Below, piece by piece: positions 24,047-32,220 of a DNA stretch of 39,343 nucleotides. The stretch spans positions 93,806 to 133,148 of the forward strand of contig PMAT01000053.1 of NCBI GenBank assembly GCA_003152695.1. Reading direction: 5' to 3'. The translations under genes and the position numbers were made by a program. The DNA comes from Acidobacteriaceae bacterium (GTDB lineage Bacteria > Acidobacteriota > Terriglobia > Terriglobales > Acidobacteriaceae). How positions within the stretch are numbered: position 1 is the first letter of the stretch; each line of letters starts with the position of its first letter. The notes under the pieces are model-generated. The model was given only the letters and a program-made list of their open reading frames with translations. It ran no database searches and was not told where the DNA came from.

Positions 24047-26149
24047 TCACCGGACACTTCCTTCGCTTCCTTCGCACTCGGGACCAATGAACCAATCCTC
24101 CGTACTGCGGCCAGGGGTTTCGGTGCGCCCGGAGTGCGCTAGACCTTTCTCCCGCAGCAGACGCAGCGCGGCCTCAATTTCCGTGGCCGCGCGATGTCCC
24201 GCGAACAGCGCGCTAATTTGCGAGCGGGTCAGTCCCATGTCGCGTGACCGGCGTAGGGCGCTCAGGATGGCGTCCGCGACCGGGTCGCCCAGAGCATCCC
24301 CGAAGATCCAGCGGGCGGATTTCTCGCAGTAATCCCAGAGTGCCAGAGCAGCTACAAGATGCGGCACTCGAATTTCGTCTGAGCAATCAAGTAGGGCATA
24401 CAGCATACTCAGTCTCAGCACCTGAGCCTCTGCGCGCGACGTGACGGCCCCAAGTAGGCCCGGCTGTCCATCCGACAATTCCGGGTACACCGTTGCCCAC
24501 AGCTCACGCGCGGCGTCGTCACGCTTGAGTAGGCGTGCCACGCGTCCGAACTCGACAGCGGGACGCAGCGACACCGCCAGCGCGTCTAGCTCCCTATCGC
24601 TCAGAGAGCCGCCCTCCGGTAGGCACTGAGATCGAACACTGCGCGCCCAAAGAATGCGGTTGGCAAAGCCGTTTGCCGACTCTGTGAGGGTGAGGCACCG
24701 ACGCAATTCGTCGCGGGTGATGTGTGCCACTATGCTGATGTGCGCGTCCTCAACGTGCAATGGGTCGCGCTTGACAAGCGTGCGGAGAGAACCGGAGTCC
24801 CACGCCTCACGAATCAAGGGCGAGAGCGTGTTGCCTTCGCGCGCCATCACCTTGAGAGTAGACGCGAATTCAGCTTGCACGACAAACAGCCGTCGATCTG
24901 TAGCGGCACCGTCGTGGTCCGCAACGGCAGCAATCAGACCTTCGCCGCTGCTCAGACCGCTCTGGATGCGCTCTAGCGCCCACAGAGGGTCGATCCTAGC
25001 AAGTATGTCCCGAACACGATTCCAAGCCGTCCCTTTGCGGCCTTTGGCAGTTTCACCAACGCAAGCGAAGAAAATGTTGCTATAGTGTCGCGTGCTCTCC
25101 ACCTGGCAGTAGGACTTGCGACCGATAACACTGCCGTATCCGGCGAGAAAGTGCAGCAACAGAGCGGCCTTGTCGGCCTCAGAGTGAGGGAGAATGGTGT
25201 TGACGACCTTTCCAGCCAACCCGTAGACGGCGGCATCGTTGAGTGTCGGTATGCGCGGCCCTTCGTCCTTAAATCCGGTTCCCTTTGCGACTATTTTCTG
25301 CTTAACCTTTTCGGTCACAGCGTCTAGCTTTATCGGAGGAAGAACATCGTCAAAGCTACGGCGAATCATATTGTCAATATACGTCTTACGCTTTGTAGCT
25401 TTATCACGTTGTCCAAGTGCGGAGAGAAGGAACAGCCTTCTAATCTGTTCAACGTTACGTGAATAGAAGCCAAGCATGTTGATAAGAGCAAAATCCGCTT
25501 CAGACTGCGATGGGTAATAGTCCTGCCACTCTCCGCGAAACAGCCGTTCAAATTTCTTTCCGTTTTCAGCACTACAGCCCATCTTATATATTTCTTCGTT
25601 TGTATATCTGACATCCTGCGATGGCTCTGCCTCTATCTCCGGCTTAGTTCCGCCCAATTCTTCCCACAAGCTATTCAATAGCGCCTGCCGCTCCGCGATA
25701 GGTTTATCGTGGTACGTGCGTCCCGTCACCGTCATGTACCGACGTGACGAGTAAACCTCAACGCAATTACGGCGACGGCCTTCCGGTATCTTGCCCTTGA
25801 CTATTAAATGAAGTCCCTTGCCGGATGGCGAAATCTCGCTATAGGTATCAAATGATTCTGCAATCGTCTTTTGAGCATCTATGATCGACACGTCTCCTTT
25901 GGGATCATCCAAATCTATGAAGGTGTAGGGATCGCTATCGGCGAGTACGAAGCCAAGTCCAGAATGCTGCCCGAATGCTGGTGACGTGACGGCCTTAGAA
26001 TAGCTGCACCACGTAGCGGGATCAGCAACACTGGCAAGTTGTCCAGTGACCGCAGAGTACGGGAGCTTCGTCTGCCTGCCTTCTGCCGTTGCGGCATACT
26101 TCCAAAGTACCCACTGTGGATACGCCATCAACTCTTCTGGAATGGGCAT
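24047..26149 (-). CDS. NrS-1-like PrimPol fused to a DUF3987-like NTPase
   Basis: The 700-residue product starts with a primase-polymerase domain like that of phage NrS-1 polymerase: YPQWVLWKYA, LGFVLADSDPYTFIDLDD (Asp79, Asp81), EISPSGKGLHLIVKGKIP (His114) and VEVYSSRRYMTVTG (Glu131, Arg137). A helical bundle follows (NEEIYKMGCSAENGKKFERL, residues 184-203). The C-terminal half is DUF3987-like, with a Walker-A-like CVGETAKGRKGTAW (residues 363-376). It probably primes and unwinds the element's DNA during replication. It starts three bases after the stop of the small gene upstream, so translation is probably coupled. It is the replication core of the element. Confidence 0.8.
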   Translation of the reverse strand: MPIPEELMAYPQWVLWKYAATAEGRQTKLPYSAVTGQLASVADPATWCSYSKAVTSPAFGQHSGLGFVLADSDPYTFIDLDDPKGDVSIIDAQKTIAESFDTYSEISPSGKGLHLIVKGKIPEGRRRNCVEVYSSRRYMTVTGRTYHDKPIAERQALLNSLWEELGGTKPEIEAEPSQDVRYTNEEIYKMGCSAENGKKFERLFRGEWQDYYPSQSEADFALINMLGFYSRNVEQIRRLFLLSALGQRDKATKRKTYIDNMIRRSFDDVLPPIKLDAVTEKVKQKIVAKGTGFKDEGPRIPTLNDAAVYGLAGKVVNTILPHSEADKAALLLHFLAGYGSVIGRKSYCQVESTRHYSNIFFACVGETAKGRKGTAWNRVRDILARIDPLWALERIQSGLSSGEGLIAAVADHDGAATDRRLFVVQAEFASTLKVMAREGNTLSPLIREAWDSGSLRTLVKRDPLHVEDAHISIVAHITRDELRRCLTLTESANGFANRILWARSVRSQCLPEGGSLSDRELDALAVSLRPAVEFGRVARLLKRDDAARELWATVYPELSDGQPGLLGAVTSRAEAQVLRLSMLYALLDCSDEIRVPHLVAALALWDYCEKSARWIFGDALGDPVADAILSALRRSRDMGLTRSQISALFAGHRAATEIEAALRLLREKGLAHSGRTETPGRSTEDWFIGPECEGSEGSVR

Positions 26150-26152
26150 TTG

Positions 26153-26590
26153 CTAGTCTCTTCGCCCTATGTGCGGTGTTGCTCCATCGCCGAATCCGCC
26201 TCGGCAAGAGCACTCGCCAAGAAGCTCGGCTATTTCGTGGTCGCTACTAACGTCGGCAACAGCAGTGAGTTTAAATGTGCAAATACGAAAGAAAGCATCG
26301 CCCCTCCATACTGGAAAAGCTACATGAAATCCGGGCGAAAGCTCGATGACGCATATCCACAGCTTTGTTAGGGAGAAGCCACCAGAGTTGGACAACGGTG
26401 ACCACGATCCAAACTCTCCGGCAATCCATAAACGGATAGACAAATGTCGTTTGGGACGATGATGCGTGGCGAACCACTCACAAGCGTGTAGGTACGCCGG
26501 GTCGTACGCATCAGATGGTTTGTAGATGCGCCAGAGGCCAGCCTCTTGGAGTGTCAAGTAGTTACGCGGTATGTTGCTGTCTGAAGTCAT
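26153..26590 (-). CDS. Unknown protein between Xis-like and PrimPol genes
   Basis: ATG 26590 has a strong GGTGGAGGGG ribosome site. The 145-residue product begins with LTLQEAGLWRIYKPSDAYDPA and HACEWFATHHRPKRHLSIRL. The C-terminal part is compositionally odd (CSCRGGFGDGATPHIGRRD), and I cannot exclude that it is out of the original frame. It stops three bases before PrimPol's start codon, so it is probably cotranslated. No family is recognised. Confidence 0.5.
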   Translation of the reverse strand: MTSDSNIPRNYLTLQEAGLWRIYKPSDAYDPAYLHACEWFATHHRPKRHLSIRLWIAGEFGSWSPLSNSGGFSLTKLWICVIELSPGFHVAFPVWRGDAFFRICTFKLTAVADVSSDHEIAELLGECSCRGGFGDGATPHIGRRD

Positions 26591-26638
26591 GCGTACCCCT
26601 CCACCTGAAAATCACTTCGCTGCACGGACGTTGAAAGC

Positions 26639-26953
26639 CTATCCTCTCCAGACCGGGACTTCGGCCTTGATAGATTCTGACTTCTGCTTGCTTGGCTTAG
26701 TGGGAGTGGTCAACCCCTCATTTGGAAGCGAGCGAAGCCACGCCTTAAGAGAGTCAACTAGAACGAGTCTTTTTCTTCCAGCTTTCACGGACCATACGTC
26801 GCCGCGCGCTAGAACTTCGTACAGGTAGGAACGGCTGATGCCGCTAAGTTTGCAGGCGGTACGAATGTCGCAAGAAATGGCGTCGCAGAAAGTGGTCAGC
26901 CCATGTGGCTGTGGGGCAGGGATGCTTACATCGCCGAGAAGGACGCGTGCCAT
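26639..26953 (-). CDS. AlpA/excisionase-like DNA-binding protein
   Basis: The 104-residue product has a winged helix-turn-helix pattern ISRSYLYEVLARGDVWSVKA followed by GRKRLVLVDSLKAWL, typical of MerR-like excisionases and AlpA regulators. ATG 26953 has AAAGGA upstream. It sits first in the minus-strand module after the integrase, upstream of the unknown and PrimPol genes. Its likely role is directionality factor or activator of integrase or replication. Upstream there is a 10-bp inverted repeat (26964-27040) that could be its own operator. Confidence 0.7.
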   Translation of the reverse strand: MARVLLGDVSIPAPQPHGLTTFCDAISCDIRTACKLSGISRSYLYEVLARGDVWSVKAGRKRLVLVDSLKAWLRSLPNEGLTTPTKPSKQKSESIKAEVPVWRG

Positions 26954-26963
26954 TGGTTCCTTT

Positions 26964-27040
26964 CGATAATGGCCAATACCGAAGTAACTTCGGCTCGTTG
27001 GGTTCTAGGCCCGGCACCGCCGAGACCTGAGCCATTATCG
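26964..27040. promoter_or_regulatory. Inverted repeats in the xis leader
   Basis: CGATAATGGC (26964-26973) and GCCATTATCG (27031-27040) are perfect 10-bp inverted copies 57 bp apart. Inside lies CCGAAG-TAA-CTTCGG (26979-26993). Both lie between the predicted promoter and the xis start. They could be operators or a folded leader. Confidence 0.5.
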
Positions 27041-27081
27041 CCAACCAGAGGCACCGCAACCGGTAAGCTTTACTACTACGG

Positions 27082-27109
27082 ATGGTACTGAATAAAATCG
27101 GATTGTCAA
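27082..27109 (-). promoter_or_regulatory. Candidate promoter of the xis-PrimPol operon
   Basis: On the minus strand TTGACA (27109-27104) is followed after 16 bp by TACCAT (27087-27082). The -35 is perfect, the -10 is weak. The transcript would have a leader of about 120 bases that includes the inverted repeats. Confidence 0.4.
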
Positions 27110-27453
27110 GGAATTTGTTTCAGATCGTCAAGCCTCATAGCAGAAGGCTTGCCGCGCGGCGGCCAAACACCCTAGAGATGCGGAGCATGGACTATCGATC
27201 ATCTAGCTTTTTTGTAGCCTGACTGTAGTATGGGCGAATAATTTACCCCTCAGTTAGTTATAGATAAGGCCGATTGCAAAATACGACTCCCAAGATTTTC
27301 AGACATTGAATTGAAAAGTACGGCAACGTATACGGAGTGAGGAGCGTGGTGATTCAATGAAAACTTCGGGGTGTGCCGGGGTCTACTATCATGTTTCACA
27401 GCGTACATATGCACTTTCGCTTTGTGAACTTGACTTTCCCGGTAGCGAACCGT
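27110..27453. other. Spacer between integrase end and the xis operon promoter
   Basis: About 340 bp of AT-rich DNA without a supported gene. An imperfect inverted repeat TTCACAGCG/CGCTTTGTGAA lies at about 27395-27427 near the end of the integrase gene, but it has no T-run. Nothing else is seen. Confidence 0.4.
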
Positions 27454-28830
27454 CTAACCCTTCAGCGTTTGCTTCGCGTGATTCTGGCGGATGACTTCGC
27501 TAATACGACGATGGGAAGCCATTGCGAGGATTCGCCCCTTCTTACGCTTCACGGAAGCATCGGCAGCCACAACCTTCACGGTCATGAAGCCAAAGCTCGG
27601 CAGGTTGGCACGAATGATCTCCTGTTTGTAGGAGCGGCACAGATGCGCGTAGTGACGTTCGGTGATGCGCGTATCTTTGTGGCCCAATTGCTCCGCCACA
27701 ACTGCGATAGGTACGCCATTCATCACGGCTAGTGAAGCATAAGTGTGTCGGAGAATGTGAAACGTAACGCAACCGACTTTGGCGTCACTGCACGCTTTAT
27801 CCATCGGCCTCTTTTGCTCCGACGTTTTCCACTGTCTACCATTAGCGCGCAAGAACATTCGTTCCGATGGCGCTCTATGCTTCGTAGCGTGCGAGAAAAA
27901 CGCAACGCCTTCACCATTTAGCGCAACGTGTCGTGCTTTGCCGTTCTTACTCTTCTCAACGAAAATCGTTTCGTTATCAGGATTGAATGCATCAACGCTC
28001 ATTGCGGTCAATTCACCGTATCGGCAACCCGTGAGGAGCGCGGCTTTGACCAGCGTTTGAAAGTCTGCTTCACATGCGTTGATTAGCGCGGTCACTTCGT
28101 CCGGCGTGAGAAAGCGGACTTTCGGTAGATCAACTTCACGGAACGGCTTAACCGCTTCCCATGCTGCTTTACTGCTAACGCGGCGGTTTTCGTGAGCGTA
28201 GTTCAACGCAGCTTTAAGAACAGTCAGAATGCGATTCGCGGTTGCTTGCCGTTTGCGCATGGCATCAGGATCATTTGCTTCAATGTCGCGATACGCTTGT
28301 TCTGCGTCTTTACGCGTGCGAACGCGCGGCGGTGCTTCTGCGATGGAATCGCGCCATGCCTTGACCTTGCCGTGCGTCAGCTTCGATACGTCGATATGAC
28401 CTAACGACGGTACGATGTGCGCATGAATGATTGCGCGTGTTCTGTCGAGCGGCTTGCGTTTTATCCTCTCGCGGTCAGCAAGATAATCGTCCATCGCTTG
28501 ACGCACGGTGTATGGACCTGTGAGCACGTCTCCAGCGTCAGCCCTGCCGAGTTCTGCGAACCAACGGCGAGCGGCTTCTTGCGCTTGCGAGAACGAAAGC
28601 ACGCGTACGCCATCGGCCTCTACGGTGTCATCCGCAACGCCTAGCGCATGAAAGCGGCGTCCCTTCGTAGGATCGTATAGGCGCGCGATCCAGGTGCCGC
28701 CTTGCGCGCCTTTCCGGTAGCCGATGTGCTGGCCTTCGGCGATTAGGTGCCAGTACGGATCGCGCCGGATGGAGAGTTTTGCCCGCACTGTGCGATTGAC
28801 GGTACGCGGATTACTTGACGTTCGCGGCAT
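27454..28830 (-). CDS. int: Tyrosine-type site-specific integrase
   Basis: From ATG 28830 (AAGGAG seven bases upstream) the product has 458 residues. An arm-binding/SAM-like N-terminal half is followed by the catalytic domain with Arg270 (TGCRYGEL), a Lys in VEKSKNGKAR, HILRH with His358 and Arg361, His384 in QLGHKDTRIT, and the nucleophile Tyr394 in RHYAHL. This is the complete R-K-H-R-H-Y set. It should catalyse recombination between attP and the tRNA-Glu 3' end. The gene ends inward, and its start is about 160 bp from attR. The right arm sites overlap its 5' flank, so Int binding could repress its own expression. Confidence 0.93.
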   Translation of the reverse strand: MPRTSSNPRTVNRTVRAKLSIRRDPYWHLIAEGQHIGYRKGAQGGTWIARLYDPTKGRRFHALGVADDTVEADGVRVLSFSQAQEAARRWFAELGRADAGDVLTGPYTVRQAMDDYLADRERIKRKPLDRTRAIIHAHIVPSLGHIDVSKLTHGKVKAWRDSIAEAPPRVRTRKDAEQAYRDIEANDPDAMRKRQATANRILTVLKAALNYAHENRRVSSKAAWEAVKPFREVDLPKVRFLTPDEVTALINACEADFQTLVKAALLTGCRYGELTAMSVDAFNPDNETIFVEKSKNGKARHVALNGEGVAFFSHATKHRAPSERMFLRANGRQWKTSEQKRPMDKACSDAKVGCVTFHILRHTYASLAVMNGVPIAVVAEQLGHKDTRITERHYAHLCRSYKQEIIRANLPSFGFMTVKVVAADASVKRKKGRILAMASHRRISEVIRQNHAKQTLKG

Positions 28831-28851
28831 CGATTTACGCTCCTTAACAGC

Positions 28852-28871
28852 GTACGTCAATGGTACGTCAT
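28852..28871 (+). promoter_or_regulatory. Right arm-type integrase sites (paired GTACGTCA)
   Basis: GTACGTCAA (28852-28860) and GTACGTCAT (28863-28871) are 11 bp apart, exactly the pitch of the left pair. They lie between the integrase start and attR. Confidence 0.65.
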
Positions 28872-28947
28872 AAACACTGTGGGATGCAAGAAGATTCTGG
28901 TGGACACGAAATCTGCCATCGCCGCATGTTTATTGTGTTGTATCGCG

Positions 28948-28970
28948 TCCAGCGGTGTCCAGCGGTGTCT
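28948..28970 (+). repeat. Perfect 10-bp tandem repeat near attR
   Basis: GTCCAGCGGT occurs twice in direct contact (28948-28957, 28958-28967), followed by GTC. It lies 20 bp inside attR. Such tandem repeats often bind excisionase or bending proteins, but that is inference. Confidence 0.5.
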
Positions 28971-28989
28971 ATAGAAGTCCTCGTTATAC

Positions 28990-29036
28990 CCCTTTCACGG
29001 CGGTAACACGGGTTCAAATCCCGTCGGGGACGCCAA
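28990..29036 (+). repeat. attR, 47-bp direct repeat
   Basis: Identical to 15144-15190. It is the displaced native 3' end of tRNA-Glu; no complete cloverleaf can form here, since the 5' half is absent. Confidence 0.95.
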
Positions 29037-29277
29037 ATCCTTCAGCGAGTTACAGAGCTTGCTTCCGGCAGTGAGGCTATTCCGTTGACTTAGCGTTCAG
29101 CGATCCTGAGATCGTCCAGGGTAGGCCAGTTGTGCGCGCGGACGGCGACCCATCAGGATTTCGGCGTTCCCATCTAAGCGCGTGGGGAGCTTGGCTGCGC
29201 GGTGGAGGGTTCACTACGAGAGGCGGTCTATCGCAGTGAGGGCGCGCCCCTTCGAAGTATTTCGTCAGGTCCCATGT

Positions 29278-29712
29278 TCATCCAAAAAGCAGCGCATCCA
29301 ACATTTGCTCAGCGATGGATGCCGGAGTGGTCGCTGTCGTTCCCCACTCGAAGCGAACGCTGCCTTCATCGGTCGCGGCGACATCCCACTGTCCGCTCTT
29401 GGTGGCGCATTCCCACGACATCCTGCTGATGGCATCATCGAATGAGGCATGCAGCCGCCGAATCTCGCCGTCAACGTTAGAGTGAATGCTCAATTCAATG
29501 TCTTCCGTCGGGTCAAATGTCAGCATTTTCTTGTTTACTTTAGTGTTAAAAGCCCTGCAGTTTTCGATCGTCATTTGCCTGACTTCGCGCCATAAAGTCA
29601 GGCCAAAAGCCCTTTTGATGCGCTGCTGCTCAACCAACTTTTCGTCTTTCTTTCGTTGATCTTCGCGTTTCTGCTGTAACCTAGCCATCGCGTAATCCGA
29701 CCAGTCGCTCAT
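29278..29712 (-). CDS. Small unknown protein between attR and an older att scar
   Basis: The 144-residue product begins with a charged helical region (MARLQQKREDQRKKDEKLVE). A mixed alpha/beta region follows (NTKVNKKMLTFDPTEDIELS), and it ends WGTTATTPASIAEQMLDALLF. It has no signal peptide or membrane span. A GGAG lies rather far (about 15 bases) from ATG 29712, so the exact start is uncertain. No family is recognised. It lies between the intact attR and a degraded att copy, so it may be left over from an earlier insertion. Confidence 0.55.
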   Translation of the reverse strand: MSDWSDYAMARLQQKREDQRKKDEKLVEQQRIKRAFGLTLWREVRQMTIENCRAFNTKVNKKMLTFDPTEDIELSIHSNVDGEIRRLHASFDDAISRMSWECATKSGQWDVAATDEGSVRFEWGTTATTPASIAEQMLDALLFG

Positions 29713-30651
29713 AAGGTCTGCCTATCTCCTCTTTCGCTGAAACCCAGTAATCAAAACTAGGACCTTGTGTGTGGCCCTGAACAACCCATCCGTGATACAA
29801 GGTACTACGGCAAGAGCAGGAACCGTATCCTACTCCGCGACAACCAGACAGGAGCCGGAACCTTCTCTGCGGAACTGCCCGATGATCTCTCATCTCGTCC
29901 GCGGGCGGTGCTCTTTGCCGCATCCGCCTGCTTCCGACCGTCGCCTCGGCAATGACGTGCCGACCGCTCTATTAGACATATTAGTACTTTCGCCCCGCGC
30001 TGGGTTATTCCTGTCTTCAAGTCGTTGCCAGACTGCCACGAGGGTGGCACGAGTTCAAATCGGGGATACCAAGAAAAATCACCGAATCCAGCGGATCCAC
30101 CTCGTACCTTGGCGGCGAGTGCCTTCGCTCCGTGAGGAGCGCCGCCAAACGCCAGACAAGGTGCGCCTCTTGGTTGACGGGGGAAACTGAGAAGCCCTTT
30201 TATAGTGCATTCCGTTTGCCAGAGATGGCCGTCTGGAGGCCACCCGCAGAGGGCACGCTTACCCTGGCGGATGGTCCTGCAGCGGCCTCTGAAACCCTTG
30301 CCGGACAAGACTTTCCCTAGATGGGAGTGTTGATGGAATGGTGTTGCGCGGGAGTCGTTTCAATTGCGGACAATAGGATGCGCAACTTCTTGCAGCCTTG
30401 TGGAGAATCCCTGCTTTCTTCAGGTCATCAATTTCCCAGAAAGGTCCCGAGAGCAGGGTCCATGCGGTCTTGGTCGTTGTTCACTGCCGGTTGCCGCCAT
30501 CGCTCTGGCGGATTGACATCTCCGGCAGTTCAGGATAAATTTCCAACGCCCTTACTTGAGTCGAGATGTAGTTGACCACCTGCACATTCGAGATGTCAGA
30601 GGTCCGCATCGGAACCCGCCCATTCCATTTGAAAAACACTCGAGGAGAAAA
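29713..30651. other. Spacer carrying a degraded att copy
   Basis: No supported gene. The only recognisable feature is the decayed tRNA-Glu 3' copy (30033-30072). Just before 30652 is the GAGGAGA ribosome site of the following gene. Confidence 0.5.
30033..30072 (+). repeat. Degraded third copy of the tRNA-Glu 3' end
   Basis: Alignment with attR over 29 bp gives about 22 identical bases (…CACG-G-GT--CACG-GTTCAAATC), then a 5-bp deletion, then GGGGATACCAA against GGGGACGCCAA. It no longer can form a T-stem. It is best read as a decayed attachment scar of an older element. Confidence 0.6.
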
Positions 30652-32118
30652 ATGAAGCTTTTGCGAATGCTCGGATTCGCTACAGGAGTGCTGTTGGCTG
30701 CCGCAGGCATGGCCAGCGCACAATCGTGGCAGCCCTTAGCGCACCAACCCAGTTTTACCGCTGGTCATGCTCTTCTACTCACCGATGGTACCGTTATGGT
30801 CCATCACGAGGACCCGAATGACGGCTTTTCGGATTGGTGGAAGTTAACTCCAGACATTAACGGCAGCTACGTGAACGGAACGTGGACCCAGCTTGCCTCC
30901 CTGGCGCCGGACTATGGTCCGTTGTTTTTTGCGTCCGCGGTGCTGCCCGACGGCCGAGTCATCGTTGAGGGCGGAGAGCAGAATTTTGCGCAATATGTTT
31001 GGACCAACAAGGGCGCAATCTACAACCCGATAACCAATGTGTGGACGTCGATGACCCCGCCCAGCGGCTGGAGCAGCATTGGCGATGCCCAGAGCGTGGT
31101 CCTGAGCAACGGGACATTCATGGTAGCCAATTGCTGCAGCACTCAGCAGGCCCTGCTCAATGCATCCACTTTGACATGGACCGCTACCGGTTCCGGCAAG
31201 TTCGACGAGAACGACGAGGAAGGATGGAACTTGCTCCCCGGCGGCAAGGTGTTGACGGTGGATGCCTACGTAAACCTTGGGGAGGGCAATGGCACGAACT
31301 CCGAAATCTATAACCCCAGTACGGGCTCCTGGACGAGCGCTGGCAGCACGGTCGTGCAGCTCTGGGATTCCCACGGCTCCTATGAGGTTGGTCCTGCGAT
31401 GTTGCGGCCTGACGGCACCGTCTTTGCCAGCGGAGCGAATGGCGCCGGCGCAGGTCACACCTCCATTTACAACTCCAGCACGGGTAGCTGGATGCCTGGC
31501 CCCGACTTTCCTGACGGATTGGATATCGCTGACGGTCCCGCGGCGTTGCTACCAGACGGCAATGTGCTGGTGAGTGCGAGCCCGGGAATATTTCAGAATG
31601 GCACGGTCTTCTTCGAGTGGGACGGCACAAACCTGAATTCGGTTCCGGCTACGCCCAACTCCCAAGACAATTCGTCCTGGTACGGACGTATGCTGGTCCT
31701 TCCAACCGGCCAAGTCCTCTACACCGACGGCAGCCGGGATGTCGAAATCTACACCCCCGCCGGGATCCCCAATCCTAACTGGGCTCCCTCGGTGGTTCTC
31801 ACTCTAAGCGGGCCCTTCATCAACCGCGGGAGCACCATCATGCTCGGCGGGAGAAAGTTCAACGGTTATTCGCAGGCGGTTGCCTACGGGGATGATGCGC
31901 AGGCCGCCACGAACTACCCCATCGTGCGCCTAACCAATGTCAGCACGGGGCACGTTTTCTACTGTCGCACGCACGACCACAACACCATGTCGGTGGGGTA
32001 TGTCGGCCCTGCTTACACTCATGTTGATATACCGTCCAACATGGAAGTAGGACGGACCTACCTGGAAGTGATTGCCAATGGCATCACGTCGCCCAGATAC
32101 AATGTTGCAATAAGGTAG
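30652..32118 (+). CDS. Secreted kelch/galactose-oxidase-like beta-propeller protein
   Basis: From ATG 30652 (GAGGAGA upstream) the product has 488 residues. A signal peptide (MLGFATGVLLAAAGMASAQ) precedes about six kelch-like repeats (ALLLTDGTVMVHHEDP, AVLPDGRVIVEGGEQ, MLRPDGTVFASGANG, ALLPDGNVLVSASPG, LVLPTGQVLYTDGS). The C-terminal IPT/Ig-like domain reads SVVLTLSGPFINRGSTIMLGG to NGITSPRYNVAIR. The repeat style is that of galactose-oxidase-like kelch proteins; I cannot confirm the copper ligands or Tyr-Cys cofactor, so activity is open. It is exported. An apparently single gene, closed by a terminator at 32143-32178. Confidence 0.8.
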   Translation: MKLLRMLGFATGVLLAAAGMASAQSWQPLAHQPSFTAGHALLLTDGTVMVHHEDPNDGFSDWWKLTPDINGSYVNGTWTQLASLAPDYGPLFFASAVLPDGRVIVEGGEQNFAQYVWTNKGAIYNPITNVWTSMTPPSGWSSIGDAQSVVLSNGTFMVANCCSTQQALLNASTLTWTATGSGKFDENDEEGWNLLPGGKVLTVDAYVNLGEGNGTNSEIYNPSTGSWTSAGSTVVQLWDSHGSYEVGPAMLRPDGTVFASGANGAGAGHTSIYNSSTGSWMPGPDFPDGLDIADGPAALLPDGNVLVSASPGIFQNGTVFFEWDGTNLNSVPATPNSQDNSSWYGRMLVLPTGQVLYTDGSRDVEIYTPAGIPNPNWAPSVVLTLSGPFINRGSTIMLGGRKFNGYSQAVAYGDDAQAATNYPIVRLTNVSTGHVFYCRTHDHNTMSVGYVGPAYTHVDIPSNMEVGRTYLEVIANGITSPRYNVAIR

Positions 32119-32142
32119 AGAAAAATCTGCGGCACGACGAAC

Positions 32143-32178
32143 AAGCGCCCCGTCTCTTAACCCAAGACGCGGGCGCTT
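32143..32178. terminator. Bidirectional terminator between convergent genes
   Basis: AAGCGCCCCGTCT (32143-32155) pairs with AGACGCGGGCGCTT (32165-32178) with one bulge around a TTAACCCAA loop. The stem is GC-rich, ends in AA/TT and lies between two converging genes, so it can work in both directions. Confidence 0.7.
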
Positions 32179-32220
32179 TGCATTCGGAACGATGCGCGCG
32201 GTACCCCGCGCCCATGGTTT

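Larger units (their letters stand above)
15144..29036. mobile_element. Integrative element in tRNA-Glu, about 13.85 kb
   Basis: Perfect 47-bp direct repeats of the tRNA-Glu 3' end bound the element. Just inside the right end is a tyrosine integrase reading inward. An Xis/AlpA-like gene, a PrimPol-NTPase gene and two small genes complete a leftward module. The left two-thirds is cargo: unknown, HEPN-like, Mrr, methyltransferase remnant, envelope proteins and a proteasome-like hydrolase. No capsid, tail, terminase large subunit or conjugation gene is recognised. A satellite-like or genomic-island lifestyle is therefore more likely than a full prophage or ICE. Base composition looks more AT-rich than the flanks. 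Confidence 0.9.

Noticed and set aside
27395-27428. Terminator of the integrase gene
   Set aside because: The inverted repeat is imperfect and no T-run follows; not supported enough to call.
28990-29036. A second tRNA-Glu
   Set aside because: Only the 3' half is present; no acceptor 5' strand or D-arm precedes it. It is attR.
30033-30072. A further tRNA gene (GTTCAAATC ... ACCA)
   Set aside because: The T-stem cannot form after a 5-bp deletion and no matching acceptor strand lies upstream; it aligns as a decayed att copy.
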